Assembly: GCF_033807575.1 (NCBI RefSeq)
Contig: NC_084716.1
Location: forward strand, 7,440,001 to 7,504,000
Length of the DNA stretch: 64,000 bases
From: Cydia pomonella
Lineage: Eukaryota > Arthropoda > Insecta > Lepidoptera > Tortricidae
Reading direction: 5' to 3'
Made by a program: the position numbers and the translations under genes. The notes under the pieces were generated by a model that did not search any database, was not told the DNA's origin, and worked only from the letters and a program-made list of their open reading frames with translations. Of this stretch, positions 11,003 through 21,394 are shown one piece after another; position 1 is the first letter of the stretch; every line of letters starts with the position of its first letter.

Positions 11003-11295
11003 AAGTCTGCGAACCACATCCTTGCTGTCGTTGTAGAAGCCGTGTCGACACCCTCGGGCGTCTCCTATATTGCCATTCGAGCGCTGGACGAATTATTTAG
11101 ACACGAGACGCTTAATGACCTGATCCGTAAGGCTTGAGCACGGCTTCCATACCGGCGTCCCTGGAACCAGTAGGACTATCTGCGGCGGACGGTAAAAGAT
11201 CCGACAGATGTACGCTCGTTTGGTGGTTTCTTTGACGGCCCTTGGTATGGGACGTGACTGACTGACTTGTGTAGATACACATTTAATTTTCAATT
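11003..11295 (+). pseudogene. Possible decayed coding remnant, family unknown
   Basis: One + frame reads 45 codons to TGA at 11135-11137 and includes STPSGVSYIAIRALDELFRH followed by ETLNDLIRKA, a composition that looks protein-like. The same frame continues after the stop as ARLPYRRPWNQ before further stops. This could be the end of a transposon protein with internal stops, or chance. I cannot name a family. Confidence 0.3.
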
Positions 11296-11304
11296 TTTTT
11301 TTTG

Positions 11305-11352
11305 TAAAAAGTAATTAATACCGTTGTTGTAACACGGACATGCTGTGTATTG
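11305..11352 (+). repeat. Fragment of the TATA-flanked element
   Basis: TTGTAAAAAGTAATTAATAC followed by GTTGTTGTAACACGGACAT matches the internal segment of 13850-14324. Confidence 0.5.
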
Positions 11353-11379
11353 GTTTAATATGCCTACTACCGTTAAAAC

Positions 11380-11965
11380 ATTATCATCTGCGTGATCTTA
11401 CGATCGGTCGCCAACAAGTACGTATATATTGACAAAAATTTCAAATAGATACATCCTTTACGAGTATGATGGTCAAGGATAAGAACTTATCTATGTGACA
11501 GCGTAATAAAACGGTGTCAGTCACTTTCAACCCCGCGGTGTTAAAAAGTGACGGTAATTTTATCACGTGGATAAAGTTATCCATAATACGCCTGTCGATC
11601 ATGTAATTTTGGATAATTCTTAGCGCGGCCAGCAAGGAGTCAAGACGTTGGACAAATAGGTCGTTTAAGTCTAACGCCAAAAAAACCTCAGACTGAGTTC
11701 CAAGCCATCAATCTCACCGCCTGGGGCTAAACTAGGCCAAAGTTAACCGCCCAGTCATAAACAACGGTAAACACACTTAATCTCTTTCGTGCCGGTTAGG
11801 GCTAAATTAATAACCGGCCCTACCGATAGTCGTGTAAATCAGCTATCCGGACATAGCTAATGGAGGCTATTATCCGGATAAACACAACGGAAATGCACCG
11901 GTTATTATAGGGGAGCAGGGTACACGGAGTGTTATTCTACTGTTGAGTTTGTTGTTATATGGAAA
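11380..11965. other. No gene recognised
   Basis: Contains CCGG-rich short inverted motifs at 11800-11880 but no definable element. Confidence 0.4.
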
Positions 11966-11969
11966 TACT

Positions 11970-12140
11970 AGTGACTCTGTGAGCTATAGATCTCGCGAGT
12001 ATAGCTTACAACTGAATAGATGTATGACTCTGCCATTTTGAAAAGAGTCCAAAAACTGTATCGGCCAAAATAATCTATTTAATCATCGAACCTGCTCGCA
12101 GAATTTCACAAGAATCGGTTGATAATTGCGACCGTAGAGG
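11970..12140 (+). repeat. Interspersed repeat, copy 1 of 2
   Basis: Matches 42066-42250: shared blocks GTGAGCT(A/G)TAGA(T/C)CTCGCG, the segment CTCTGCCATTTTGAAAA (CTCCGCCATTTTGAAAA in the other copy), TTTCAC(A/G)AGAATCG and a terminal TGTAGAGG-type segment. Non-coding; class unresolved. Confidence 0.6.
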
Positions 12141-12144
12141 TGCC

Positions 12145-12655
12145 CTAAAACGAATCTGCCATAAAAAGGATCTGCCGTTACCAGAATCTATCCTTAACCA
12201 ATAAAGGATTTGAATAAGACATTCTCTTCTGAATTGAACACACGGTATTCCTGGTAAAACCGAAAATGGTATCAGACTAAAATGCTTAAAATTCAAAATG
12301 GCGATGACTTATCTGATTTTCAGTTATGATTACATGGCTCTCCACTTACCTGCCGAATTTCTGGAGTAAAAAGAGTAAACTTCAATCTACAGCCGAAACA
12401 CTGTAATTAAATGAACATAGATCAAATATGTCATCTCTGTGAAATAAACCGAAGATGATTAAGATGATATCATCCTTAACATATTTGTCATCGACAACAC
12501 CTTGAAAGTTAGGTAATTTAAGTAAAATCTTTCGTGTGTAGGTTTGAGCAATTGAGCATGACTAAATTAATTTTTATATAAGTAGAAACGCGTAAACAGT
12601 AAACACCCGCAAACGATATCACAATGCTCAAAAACGAGATGTCCCTAGGCAGGAT
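12145..12655. other. AT-rich DNA, nothing recognised
   Basis: No supported feature. Confidence 0.5.
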
Positions 12656-12658
12656 ATA

Positions 12659-12792
12659 GTGGAAATATTCGCCGTCAACGGGTAAGTCTCGGTAGCTCAG
12701 TTGGTAGAGCGATGGGCTGGTATCCTGGAGTCGAGAGTTCGAGTTTTTCCGGAGACAATTGTCCCACTTTTCGTTTATTTCTAATTTACAAC
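12659..12792 (+). mobile_element. tRNA-derived SINE family D
   Basis: The core has TAGCTCAGTTGGTAGAG (A box, 12693-12709) and GAGTTCGAG (B-box-like, about 12735). It is preceded by GTGGAAATATTCGCCGTCAA and followed by a CCACTTTTC segment. The copy at 48749-48866 shares both flanks, showing a mobile unit and not a tRNA gene. The B box lacks the canonical ATCC end. Confidence 0.65.
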
Positions 12793-12799
12793 AAAACGC

Positions 12800-13845
12800 A
12801 AATTTCACTATTCGAGTTATTCATAGAAATATGTCATATTGGCCAAAATATACGAATCCAATCGTGACAGGGAAGTGAGCTCGCACACTTTCTTTTAAAA
12901 TACGATTTTTTTTTAATAGTGTTCTATCAACTTTTTCAATTTTAACCGTTGAATGTACAACCCACCTTAATTTTAACATACCTTTCATTTTGCAACATAA
13001 GTGACGAAGTTTAGCCTCCCTCGCGCTCAATAGTCATAATAATTCCGATAAAAAAGTATCTCACGTTTCGTTGGTATCAACATTTACACGAAAGTTGCAA
13101 ACACTGAGACAAAATCCCCAGCCAAGGAAATTACTTTTATCTAATCAGTATAATGTTATAGCCCTCATATTTTATAATAATATTCGCAACTATAATTAAT
13201 TTTGATGATATCACCGACCTTCTCTAGATACTCGACGTAACATTCCTAACTTCGGTTTAACTTTTACGCAGGGTTGTCAAAATTATTTTCTGGAAAATGG
13301 TCGGCAAAGTCGACTTCGCCGGTTAACCTTTCGCCTGCGCCTGTCCAAAATTTTCCTATTATTTAGCAACCATGACATCTTCATGTTTAAGTTGAATTTG
13401 CTTGAATATATATGGAGCAGATCTGCTCCTAAGCATACTAAAGGTTAAAAACTAGGTCGCGTAGTGCGTAGTTTATGGCCAGTGAAAAATTAAAAAGTTA
13501 AAAACATTGCAGTCTCGATTTCGCGACAGCGAACTTCCAAACTTAAAAAAAGTTGAAATGGCCATATCGAATGAAGGCATAGGTCAATTAAACAGCCAAA
13601 CCGATGATCAGTTCAGTACTAATTATTATAATGTTAGTACCGCGACTATTTAGCTGTCACAAATAGGTTGGCGTATTTTCGGCAGAAAAAACACCTCCGT
13701 TTCCTAATTTAAAAAAAATAAAAAGGCGGCAAAGCAAATCTTTTCAATTGTTTTTCCTTTTTTTCTGTGATATACCTAAGAACGTTGCTTCTGTAAAAGA
13801 TTTCTAGTATATTTATATTTCTTGCACCATTTTTGAGAAATACAC
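12800..13845. other. AT-rich DNA, nothing certain
   Basis: A short CGGCAAAGTCGACTTCGCCG foldback is at 13301-13321. No gene or defined repeat. Confidence 0.45.
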
Positions 13846-13849
13846 TATA

Positions 13850-14324
13850 CACCGTGTTTTTATTGAATTGCGTTAACTCCGGGGTTTCGGTAAGTACGTT
13901 TAAGGAAACTAAATGGCATAGTTAATTTTCAAAAAAAAATATTTTTTTTGTTTTTTTTTTACTATTTTTATTTTTATAAAAAGTAACTAAATGTTGCATA
14001 TAGCGTTGTTGTAACACGGGCATTACATTTAACTCAACCAAACAATTGAAAACTGTGACATATCAATGTCATTTCTAACATCGATCGTCCGAGATAGTAC
14101 GTACGTTTAGTAGCAAATGTATGAACTCGCACTAAACACTAACTAATAAGTAAACAGGTCCTAAAGCAAGTGTACACGCTCGTAAGGGCCTTATAATATA
14201 AAAATTTATGATTGATTATCTCCGAAATGGAGTTAGTTAGAATATCGGTATCTTTGAGAAAGTTACTTAATATAAGCTCAGGAATGCACCCTCGAAATTA
14301 ACGCAAATCAAAAAAAACACGGTG
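13850..14324 (+). mobile_element. TATA-flanked TIR element, copy 1
   Basis: Starts CACCGTGTTTTTATTGAATT and ends with a near complement (...CAAAAAAAACACGGTG), flanked by TATA at 13846-13849 and 14325-14328. The inside includes GTTGTTGTAACACGGGCAT and a GATTATCTCCGAAATGGAG segment. A second copy, inverted, lies at 15303-15713 and a fragment at 11305-11352. No coding sequence, so it is a MITE; TA or TATA duplication suggests Tc1/mariner-type mobilisation. Confidence 0.75.
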
Positions 14325-14328
14325 TATA

Positions 14329-15298
14329 TGACTCGTCTGGAAGGCTACTTCTGGCGGTAATCAGACTAAACAAACAATTAGCTTTGAACGGACTGTATCA
14401 TAGCTGTATTTTTACCTTACTAGGTAGGTTTTTAATGTCACGTACCAAAATAGGCACATCGGTATTTATAAATTAAACGTCAGAGCTTTTAGGCGGTCAA
14501 ATACAAACTATTTTATTCATTAAGCTGAAAGTAAAGCAAACATATTTGTTTACATTAGGGATCGTGATGTCACACTACCTTATAAGTCGACTATCACGTA
14601 CATACAGTTTCCATTTATAGATACCAATAATGAATGTAGGAGGTAAACAAAACGACAAAAGCAAACAAGCACAATTATGCAAAAAGTTCGAGTTCGTTAT
14701 GATTCAGTTCAGTCCGAGGCCGAATCTATTCTATACAGGAAACCAGTCGGTGACAGCCCTAGTACGTGTCTAGCATAACTAGGAAACTTACAACGCCGCT
14801 GATCACGGATTCCTGGATAGTTTTAATTCAGGGTTGACACGCAAATACGACCCAGGCACGTTTTGCTAGCCCTGTATGCCTATGCAAACATTCCAGTATA
14901 TTATGCCCTTTAGATCTGAAAGAAAGATACCTTTACCGGGATCCCACTTATACTGGGTTCTATAGGAAATTACCTGCTGTACATGAGAATAACGGCTCAG
15001 TAAATGGGTTTATGCCACGTCGTTTGTGGGTAGCGTTTTTACTGCGATATCAAAGTATAGATCCACACGACTCTGATACTGAAAGGTGTGGCTTGTAACT
15101 AAAATGTGTGGATAACTACTCTTTTTGTTTATAAAGCATGAAAGTTTTTGATATTGACATTATTGAGATAGATTGAAGCACAAAGTGGAACGCATACTAT
15201 AATAGAATCAGCAGATACTGTTTACTTTCGCCATTTGTAGTTTGTACACTTTTTATGGATGTATTTTTTCGCTATCACACTATGGTTTGAGGCTCAGA
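14329..15298. other. Segment between inverted element copies; nothing recognised
   Basis: About 970 bp of AT-rich DNA bounded by oppositely oriented copies of one MITE; no coding motif seen. Confidence 0.45.
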
Positions 15299-15302
15299 TA
15301 TA

Positions 15303-15713
15303 CACCGTGTTTTTTTTTATCTAAAGTGTGCATTCTTGAGTTTAAATTAAGTAACTTTCTCAAAGACACCGGTATTCTAATTATCTCCATTTCGGAGATA
15401 ATCAATAATTTATTTGTATCTTATAAGGCCCTTATAAGCGTGTACTCTTGCCTTGGGCCTGTTTACATATTGATTAGTGTTTAGTACGAGTTTATACATT
15501 TGCTACTAAACGTAAGTACTATCTCGGACGATCGATGTTCGAAATGACATTGATATGTCACAGTTTTCAATTGTTTGGTTGAATTAAATGTATTACCCGT
15601 GTTACAACAACGTTATATGCAACGTTTAATTACTTTTTATAAAATAAAAGTATAAACTAAAATACTTACTTACCCATACCCCGGAATTAACAGAATTCAA
15701 TAAAAACACGGCG
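15303..15713 (-). mobile_element. TATA-flanked TIR element, copy 2 (inverted)
   Basis: Begins CACCGTGTTTTTTTT and ends AATAAAAACACGGCG, flanked by TATA at 15299-15302 and 15714-15717. Its internal order is the reverse of copy 1. The two copies have drifted by small indels and substitutions, so both are old. The frame at 15242-15484 on + is incidental. Confidence 0.75.
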
Positions 15714-15810
15714 TATAGCCTAGTCCAAACGTTTGGAAAAGATAAAGATAAAAACCCGTATGTGATTTCGTGCTTGATTTTTACTTTGGACTTTTTAAAA
15801 GTTGTAAATG

Positions 15811-15937
15811 TGGCCAGCGGCGGTATCATGGTCGCATTTTTATCACTTGTCATGTCATGCGTCACTTTCGCACTTACATACTTGTTAGAACGTGACAAGC
15901 ATGACGACAGATGATAAAAAACCAACCATCTTAGCCC
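15811..15937 (-). mobile_element. Hairpin MITE family F
   Basis: Inverted copy of 17573-17696: TTTATCACTTGTCAT and GCGTCACTTTCGCACTTACA on one side, ACTTGTTAGAACGTGACAAG on the other, ending ATCTTAGCC. Confidence 0.7.
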
Positions 15938-16129
15938 TACAGATTTCAAATATGGTATTTGTAGGTCGGTTGTATAATATCCACACAATTATGTGCACTT
16001 TTTTCCCTCCTAATTCTTAGTTTTCTTATAAATAGTGTAAAGCCGATTCTGTTCCACAATCTACTGTTATACTTGTTCTTATAGTAGACGCAAACCAAAC
16101 TGACGACCGAGGTCATATCACTAACTCTG

Positions 16130-16609
16130 ATAATAAGACTGGGTTTCGTTCTGCGTAATTCGGCGCCTCTGACTGTGGAAGCCACATGCGTGTTGTATGC
16201 GGCACTCGTACGCAGCATACTCGAAACGAATGCAGTGGTGTGGAGTCCGCATGAAAGTAAATATATACTTATGTTGGAGCAAGTTCAGAAGTCATATCTC
16301 AGGGCGTTATACAAAAAGATACACACCTATTATCCGTACATGTACCCTACTCTATTTCTGCAGGGACATCTAGGGTACGACTCGCTCCAGTTACGTAGGT
16401 TGCTCTCTTTAGCAAAATTCTCAATCGGTGTGATTAGAAACACAATTGATAGCGTAGCCCTTGTCGAGGCCTTCATGCGATTATTTGTTCCTAACCAGTA
16501 CACTCGCGCGCGGCGTCACCCGCTGTTAGCGGAACGCGGCGCGCGCACGCGGGCGCACGCACAGGCGCCGGTCGCGCGCGCGCACGCTCTACTCAAACTC
16601 CGTGCTTGA
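16130..16609 (+). pseudogene. LINE reverse-transcriptase C-terminal fragment
   Basis: The frame is open from about 16115 and ends TGA at 16607-16609. It reads RLGFVLRNSAPLTVEATCVL and goes on to an (A)LVRSILE--AVVWSP block, a Y(M)YPTLFLQGHLG segment and a (L)RRLLSLAKF block. This order is characteristic of the thumb/connection region at the C-terminus of jockey/CR1-like non-LTR RTs. The YADD catalytic motif lies upstream in intact elements and is absent here. The last 40 codons are very GC-rich (CGCGCG runs) and rich in Arg, Ala and His. The GTG at 16175 is an internal valine, not a start. Confidence 0.75.
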
Positions 16610-16840
16610 GGCACACCCGGAGTGTGACTTGTTTGTGAGTGCAATCGGACGACTGATGACTGAGTGTAAGAGAGTGATAGAGCGAGAGATGCCTGTAAGT
16701 AGTATAATATAATGTGATTATGTAGATACTTTTGTACTTAATTACTGTCTCCCAATTTGTGCCGCTGTGGCTTTAGCTGTTAAGGTGCAATTGTAAACTG
16801 AATTAATAAATAAACAAATAAACAAATAAACAAATAAACT
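16610..16840 (+). mobile_element. 3' UTR and (AAATAAAC)n tail of the LINE fragment
   Basis: About 190 bp after the stop codon the sequence ends in four AAATAAAC-type units at 16806-16838. A short simple-repeat tail is usual for LINE copies. Confidence 0.65.
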
Positions 16841-16957
16841 CTCTCATCCTACCTACGACCACGCGAGTGTGAATGAGAAGTTTTACGACCCCGGTCGTCA
16901 GTTTGGTTTGCGTCTACTATAGTAGATGTTGGTAGAAATGTTGTTAAGCAGTAGACG

Positions 16958-17031
16958 TTTTTTTTACAAACAAGCATAAGGCCCGCCTGATGGTAATCAG
17001 TCTTCGTAGCCTATGGACGCCTGCAACTCCA
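16958..17031 (+). repeat. Interspersed repeat family A, short piece
   Basis: Contains ACAAGCATAAGGCCCGCCTG and the CCTGCAACTCC segment. Confidence 0.6.
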
Positions 17032-17094
17032 CTCTCACGTCTCAAAACAAAACGTCAAACGTCGTCTTTCTAAAAACTGAGATGGATGTCATAT

Positions 17095-17173
17095 ACGAAA
17101 GAAAAAGTGACCAATGCCTCCAGTGCCCAGGGCTGAGATCGAACCAGCGTCTTCTGCATTAGGCCACCTGGAA
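17095..17173 (-). mobile_element. tRNA-type SINE family E, copy 1
   Basis: Minus strand resembles 17917-18020: the CGAAAGAAA(AAG)TGACCAATGCCTCCAGTG segment, a degenerate B box (TCGAACC on +) and TTAGGCCACCTGG. Confidence 0.5.
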
Positions 17174-17572
17174 CATGGAGGTATCGGTAAAAATCAAATA
17201 AACTAATTTGTTTTCCAAATAGTTGTAAAGACTATTCTTTCTACTTGACATAACACGAACACAGAACACAAGAAAGCTTGTTTAATAAAGATAACTGTAG
17301 CTTATTTTTGCGGAACTGGATATACTGTTTAATAACAAACACCCGGCCAATTCGGTTAGCCGGCGAAATTATACCATTAATGATTCAGGCCCCCACGGCA
17401 CACGTGGCGCTCCCGCTATTGTAGCTACATTCAGTCAAAACAATGTACTACCCTAACTAATAACTTTATCCACTTATGGTTACTTTGAGTTTGATTACAA
17501 TGGTGTCAACAAAAGGAATATTGATAACAAAACTTCCCTGGGACTCAAACATTAAATTTCATTAAAACTGTA

Positions 17573-17696
17573 GGGCTAAGATGGCCGGCTCTTTATCATT
17601 TGTCACCATGCCTGTCACGTTCTAACAAGTATGTAAGCGCGAAAGTGACAAGCATAGTGACAAGTGATAAAAATGGACACATGATGCCACCGCAGG
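17573..17696 (+). mobile_element. Hairpin MITE family F, full-length copy
   Basis: Starts GGGCTAAGATGGCCGGCTC, with TTTATCATTTGTCACCATGC pairing with GCATAGTGACAAGTGATAAA, and ends GATGCCACCGCAGG. Four family members are in the window. The shared ends and inner palindrome mark a mobile foldback unit of about 122 bp. Confidence 0.75.
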
Positions 17697-17916
17697 TCTC
17701 TTTTTAGAAAACATAATACGATATTTTTATGCCGAGATTGTCGAGCAATTTTCGATTTAAAAAACGTGAGTGATATAGGTATTGATCCGTAATCGTCTGA
17801 GTTGATTCGGTTAGGAGGTCGAACCATACCGTTCTACCTTTGGGATAGCCAGGGGACGCTACAAGCACTCAGGAAATTGTCATATATGTACTTGGAAATT
17901 TCGACCCATGCCACCG

Positions 17917-18020
17917 TGAACGGATGGCCGAGCGGTCTAGCCATGTGTTGCGTATACAGAGGACGCTGGTTTGATTCCAGCTCTGGACACTGGAGGCATT
18001 GGTCAGTTTCTTTCCTTCGT
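17917..18020 (+). mobile_element. tRNA-type SINE family E, copy 2
   Basis: GGATGGCCGAGCGGTCTAG is a good leucine/serine-type A-box region and GGTTTGATTCC at about 17968 a B box. The ACTGGAGGCATTGGTCAGTT segment that follows is also in copy 1 (inverted at 17095-17173). It ends where a LINE fragment begins. Confidence 0.6.
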
Positions 18021-18021
18021 G

Positions 18022-18318
18022 GGTCGACCTTTGCTCCGCTTTAAGGACTGCGTAAAGCGCGACATGGTTGCGTTTAATATCAATTGTGACTCATGGGAAG
18101 AGCTCGCAACAAACGGCGTTGAGTGGAGGAACAGTCTTTTAAGTGGTCGCGAAACCCATGATAGGTCCTGGTTTCAAGACTTGGCCCGAAAACGGGCATT
18201 AAAACAGATGTGCGATGAGGGTCGCCTCGGTGCGGACCCTCAGTTTATTTGCCATAAATGTGGGCGATTATGCCGTTCAATAATCGGTTTGTATAGCCAC
18301 GAGCGGCGCTGTCGCTAG
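18022..18318 (+). pseudogene. LINE C-terminal fragment with CCHC zinc finger
   Basis: The frame reads through LLRFKDCVKRDM, a (W)EELA-NGVEWR block and a basic linker, and ends FICHKCGRLCRSIIGLYSHE plus RRCR before TAG at 18316-18318. The last 23 residues place C-x2-C and H-x3-C ligands as in the zinc finger found at the C-terminus of several LINE polyproteins; the LRFKD--KRDM segment precedes it in the same families. An ATG at 17971 that would extend the frame lies in the unrelated SINE upstream and is not a real start. The 3' flank carries ATGATGATT-like tail sequence. Confidence 0.75.
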
Positions 18319-18329
18319 ATCATAGATGC

Positions 18330-19045
18330 TGCTTAAATCATCTGTAAAGATGTACAAGGCCTGATGAATTATGATGATTTCTAGTTTAATAACAATTTAG
18401 TTTTTATTTTTAGTTTACTGTGTCTACATGAAATAACATAAATTAAAAGAAAAGTATTTTCATAGAAAGTAATTTAATTTGTTCATAGAGTATATATTGA
18501 CCTGGATTAATTCGTTGGTAAAAATTGCATTTGGATAGCGACTGCAGTTGCAGCATCACTGTTGCAGCATTGATGCGGGCAATGAACGTTCAATCAATCA
18601 CTTTCACCCAGTAAACAAAGAAACTAAGAAAATACTTCAGTACCTACCTACGCCTAGTATGCAACGTGGAAAAGGTCAAATCTACGAATACATGGGAAAA
18701 TATGTTATCTATAAACGTTTCTACAAATCTGCTTTAATGCGCCGTGGGTTCAGATCCCAGATCGCGAATATGATTGTTATTTTTTTAGTAATGCATATTT
18801 AACAAAAATTCATCGAAGAGTTCGATCAAAAATATAATTGCGTAATTTTGGAAGCAATTTTCATATTTATAGCCTTTGTTCAAACATAATTATAAATTTT
18901 TAATGGTGCGTTGGAAAAAAATGGATATAATAATATGTATAAATATCTTCGTGATTTTTTTCTATCAAGCAAAAGTTGTTTAAACAAGAATGCTATTCAT
19001 AATTTTTGGGCAGTATATTATGATGTAAAATTGTGCTCAGATTTT
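18330..19045. other. AT-rich DNA, nothing recognised
   Basis: A tRNA B-box-like GGGTTCAGATCCC occurs at about 18748 without a matching A box. Confidence 0.45.
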
Positions 19046-19050
19046 CAAAA

Positions 19051-19173
19051 AACCGCGAAAATCGAAGTTCGTCAATTGCGGGATTTTTTCTCTGTCACTC
19101 TAATTACGTCTTAGTGAGAGTAAAAGTGAAAGATGGGCAATTTGCGAATTTCGATTTTCGCGATAGGCCCCCA
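19051..19173. mobile_element. Foldback MITE (CCGCGAAAATCG family), copy 1
   Basis: The left arm CCGCGAAAATCGAAGTTCGT pairs with TGCGAATTTCGATTTTCGCG on the right. The centre ACTCTAATTACGTCTTAGTGAGAGT folds as well. Nearly identical centre and arms occur at 44912-45043. Open frames across it are by-products. Confidence 0.8.
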
Positions 19174-19179
19174 GTATCG

Positions 19180-19850
19180 AATGCAACTGCAGTCAAAAGA
19201 ACTCATCTAGGTCACTGCATTGCGCTGGCCTACGGTACAATGTGATTGTACTTTTACAATCGGAGCACAGAATTTCTACCTGCTACGTTTTTCTTCTCCG
19301 TACAGTTCTGGGAGTGAGATATTACATTCGGACGCTTGCGGCAGGAAATGTTAATAAAATATACAAGTAAATAACGTATTGTGAGATGCCTGCGCGATTT
19401 CCTTTTATACACGTTGTGTCTCAAAAAGAAATTATTTGACCAGCAGGTGTGTTCTGGACAAGCTTTGTGTACGATAGTGACAAGGTAAAGCGTCAGTTTC
19501 TCACTGAACGGTGACATAAAATATTGCTTGTCGATCTATTGAACCGACCTTTTTTCTTCTTTCGCTAGCAGGATTTTTTTTTTTTAATAATATCTGAGCT
19601 ATATCTATTCAGCTTCAGCGACACCTCATATACATATCAGAAGCCAAGATGTCAAACGCATATTAACGAACGCCAAACATACGCCAAACGAAAAGATAAA
19701 ATATATGTGTCGGGATGACAGATGCTGCAAAAAGTCACGTAGCTTTCCATACATTATTTAAGTCATCTTGCTAGCCCTAGCAGTCGAACATTCTGAAGTT
19801 GGTACTTTCATAGGCTGCTGTACTTATCTGCGGACATTTAAACGGCTTCC
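19180..19850. other. AT-rich DNA, nothing recognised
   Basis: No supported feature. Confidence 0.45.
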
Positions 19851-19858
19851 TAACATAG

Positions 19859-20106
19859 TCGGTAGTGACCATGCCTATGAAGCAGAAGGTCCCGGATTCG
19901 AATCCTGGTAAGGGCATTTATTTGTGTGTTCATTGAAGATATTTGTTCCTGAGGTATGGATGTTTTCTATGTATATATATGATGACAATAAGTATCTATT
20001 GTAGGTATACTGGTATATATCGTCGTCTAATAACCACATCACAAGCCTTATGATCCTATGGGCCTAGGTCCATTTGTGTAAGAAAGTTCTATAATATTTT
20101 TTTCTC
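19859..20106 (+). mobile_element. tRNA-derived SINE family C
   Basis: The head CGGTAGTGACCATGCCTATG and a perfect B box GGATTCGAATCC (19894-19905) are followed by AAGGGCATTTATTTGTGTG and a GTTTTCTATGTAT body. The minus-strand copy at 56022-56283 matches over the whole length, including the CACAAGCCTTAT and CTATAATATT end segments. Confidence 0.75.
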
Positions 20107-20109
20107 CAA

Positions 20110-20625
20110 TATACTCGGAAATGTTCACCTTATTGTAGCAAAAATAGTACGGGAAGTTCTTCGTTATGGTCAAACACAAATTAAAAAAATTCAAACCATT
20201 ATTGTCGTGTTTTAGCGGACGGGAACTTTATTACTGTATTGTTTTTTACTTTTTTAAAACATGTATCTACTAAGAAAAACGCATACAGCCAATTAATATA
20301 GCTGCGGGCCGCGTCTACACGACCCGGTCAGCATCATTTCAAGCTATAGGATAGAGTCGTGTAAGACCGACGTGTATGATCGTGTGAATACTGCTTAATA
20401 AAATCAAATGATCTCATGCGTGCAAATATTGCTTAAATTGCACAATTATATTGAATGAGCGAATATTGAATGGTACTGAATGGCAGAATAGTTGTGCCTT
20501 TAGCTTTTAAAAAATAATTAAAGAGGGAAATTGATTTTGACGTTTTTGATGTAAAGGTTCCATTTGAGTGATGGTTCATGTTTAAATTATGATTATTTTA
20601 CCTGATTTCCTCGCATATTTGGAGA
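20110..20625. other. AT-rich DNA, nothing recognised
   Basis: No supported feature. Confidence 0.45.
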
Positions 20626-20631
20626 AAAGCA

Positions 20632-20757
20632 CTATATAGGCCTCGGCAGGAACAGCAATTCGTGGATTCGTCTTCTTTGTCGGACTCCGCTACGCGTCGT
20701 CCGACAAAATCAAACTCATCCACGAATTGCCATTTCCCGGCCTCTGCAATAATGTAC
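20632..20757. mobile_element. Foldback MITE
   Basis: AGCAATTCGTGGAT pairs with ATCCACGAATTGCC across a core in which GTCGGAC and GTCCGAC flank CTCCGCTACGC. The outer parts GGCCTCGGCAGG and CCGGCCTCTGC pair imperfectly. Confidence 0.65.
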
Positions 20758-20910
20758 TATTTACTTACAATCAAACAGGCAGCGCGTCTCTTGCCACCGC
20801 CTTAGTATAAAAAAACGTCATATCTAGGATACCTGTACAAATAAATATTGTCATATATATTATAAACAGAAAATTAATTCTATGAAGTTTTACTCGGATT
20901 CTTTTCATTC

Positions 20911-21388
20911 GCGTTGTCCCGTCTTTTTGACACAAGTCATTGGAGCCTGAGGTCCGCTTGGCAACTTATCGAGTATATAGTTTTTACGCAAGCCATCTGA
21001 ACTTCCAACCCAGAGGGTAAAGTAACCCCCTTATTTATAAACGTTTACTAAAGTTAACAAGCCGCTAATAATCGTTTGTCCCTTTCCATTATACTAATAC
21101 GTCGGAAAGGGACAAACGGTTATTAGCGTTTTTTTTTTAAACTTAAGTGGTATTTTTTCGCCAAACTGAGGACAGTTTGTTGGTGAATAGTGCGCTCCAA
21201 AATAAAGCTAACAATGTTATGTCATTTATTAGGAATAGACTAGTTTCCTCACGATATTTTCCTTCATCGAAAAGCGGCTGGTAAATATTAATGATGTACC
21301 GTTCATAAGTTACGAAAAACTCATTGGTACGAGCCGGAATTCGAACCCGAACTGAAAGCCGCACGCTCTTACCACCAGGCTTCCAGCG
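20911..21388 (-). mobile_element. SINE family B, interrupted copy
   Basis: On the minus strand the tRNA head lies at 21388-21310 (B box read on + as GAATTCGAACCCG), the middle at about 21270-21240, and the 3' half at about 21020-20911. In the complete copy at 29388-29718 the last two blocks are adjacent; here about 215 bp separate them, including the foldback at 21026-21128. An insertion has split this SINE. Confidence 0.7.
21026..21128. mobile_element. Foldback MITE fragment inside a SINE
   Basis: Arms 21063-21087 and 21104-21128 pair in 24 of 25 positions (CGCTAATAATCGTTTGTCCC...), with a 16-base loop. Outer sequence CCCCCTTATTTATAAACG is present only on the left, so the right end is missing. 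A related segment is at 47626-47690. Confidence 0.65.
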
Positions 21389-21394
21389 ATCATA

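Larger units (their letters stand above)
16081..16920. mobile_element. 34-bp TIR pair enclosing a LINE fragment
   Basis: The left arm 16081-16114 starts ATAGTAGACGCAAACCAAAC. The right arm 16887-16920 is its reverse complement with one mismatch in 34. Nearly all the DNA between them is a LINE 3' fragment with its own tail (16130-16840). The simplest reading is a small TIR element or MITE of roughly 100-130 bp into which a 5'-truncated LINE inserted later. No target duplication was established. Confidence 0.7.

Noticed and set aside
12686..12760. Possible functional tRNA gene
   Set aside because: The A box is good but the B box is degenerate, no acceptor stem closes, and the same flanks recur at 48749-48866, so it is a SINE.
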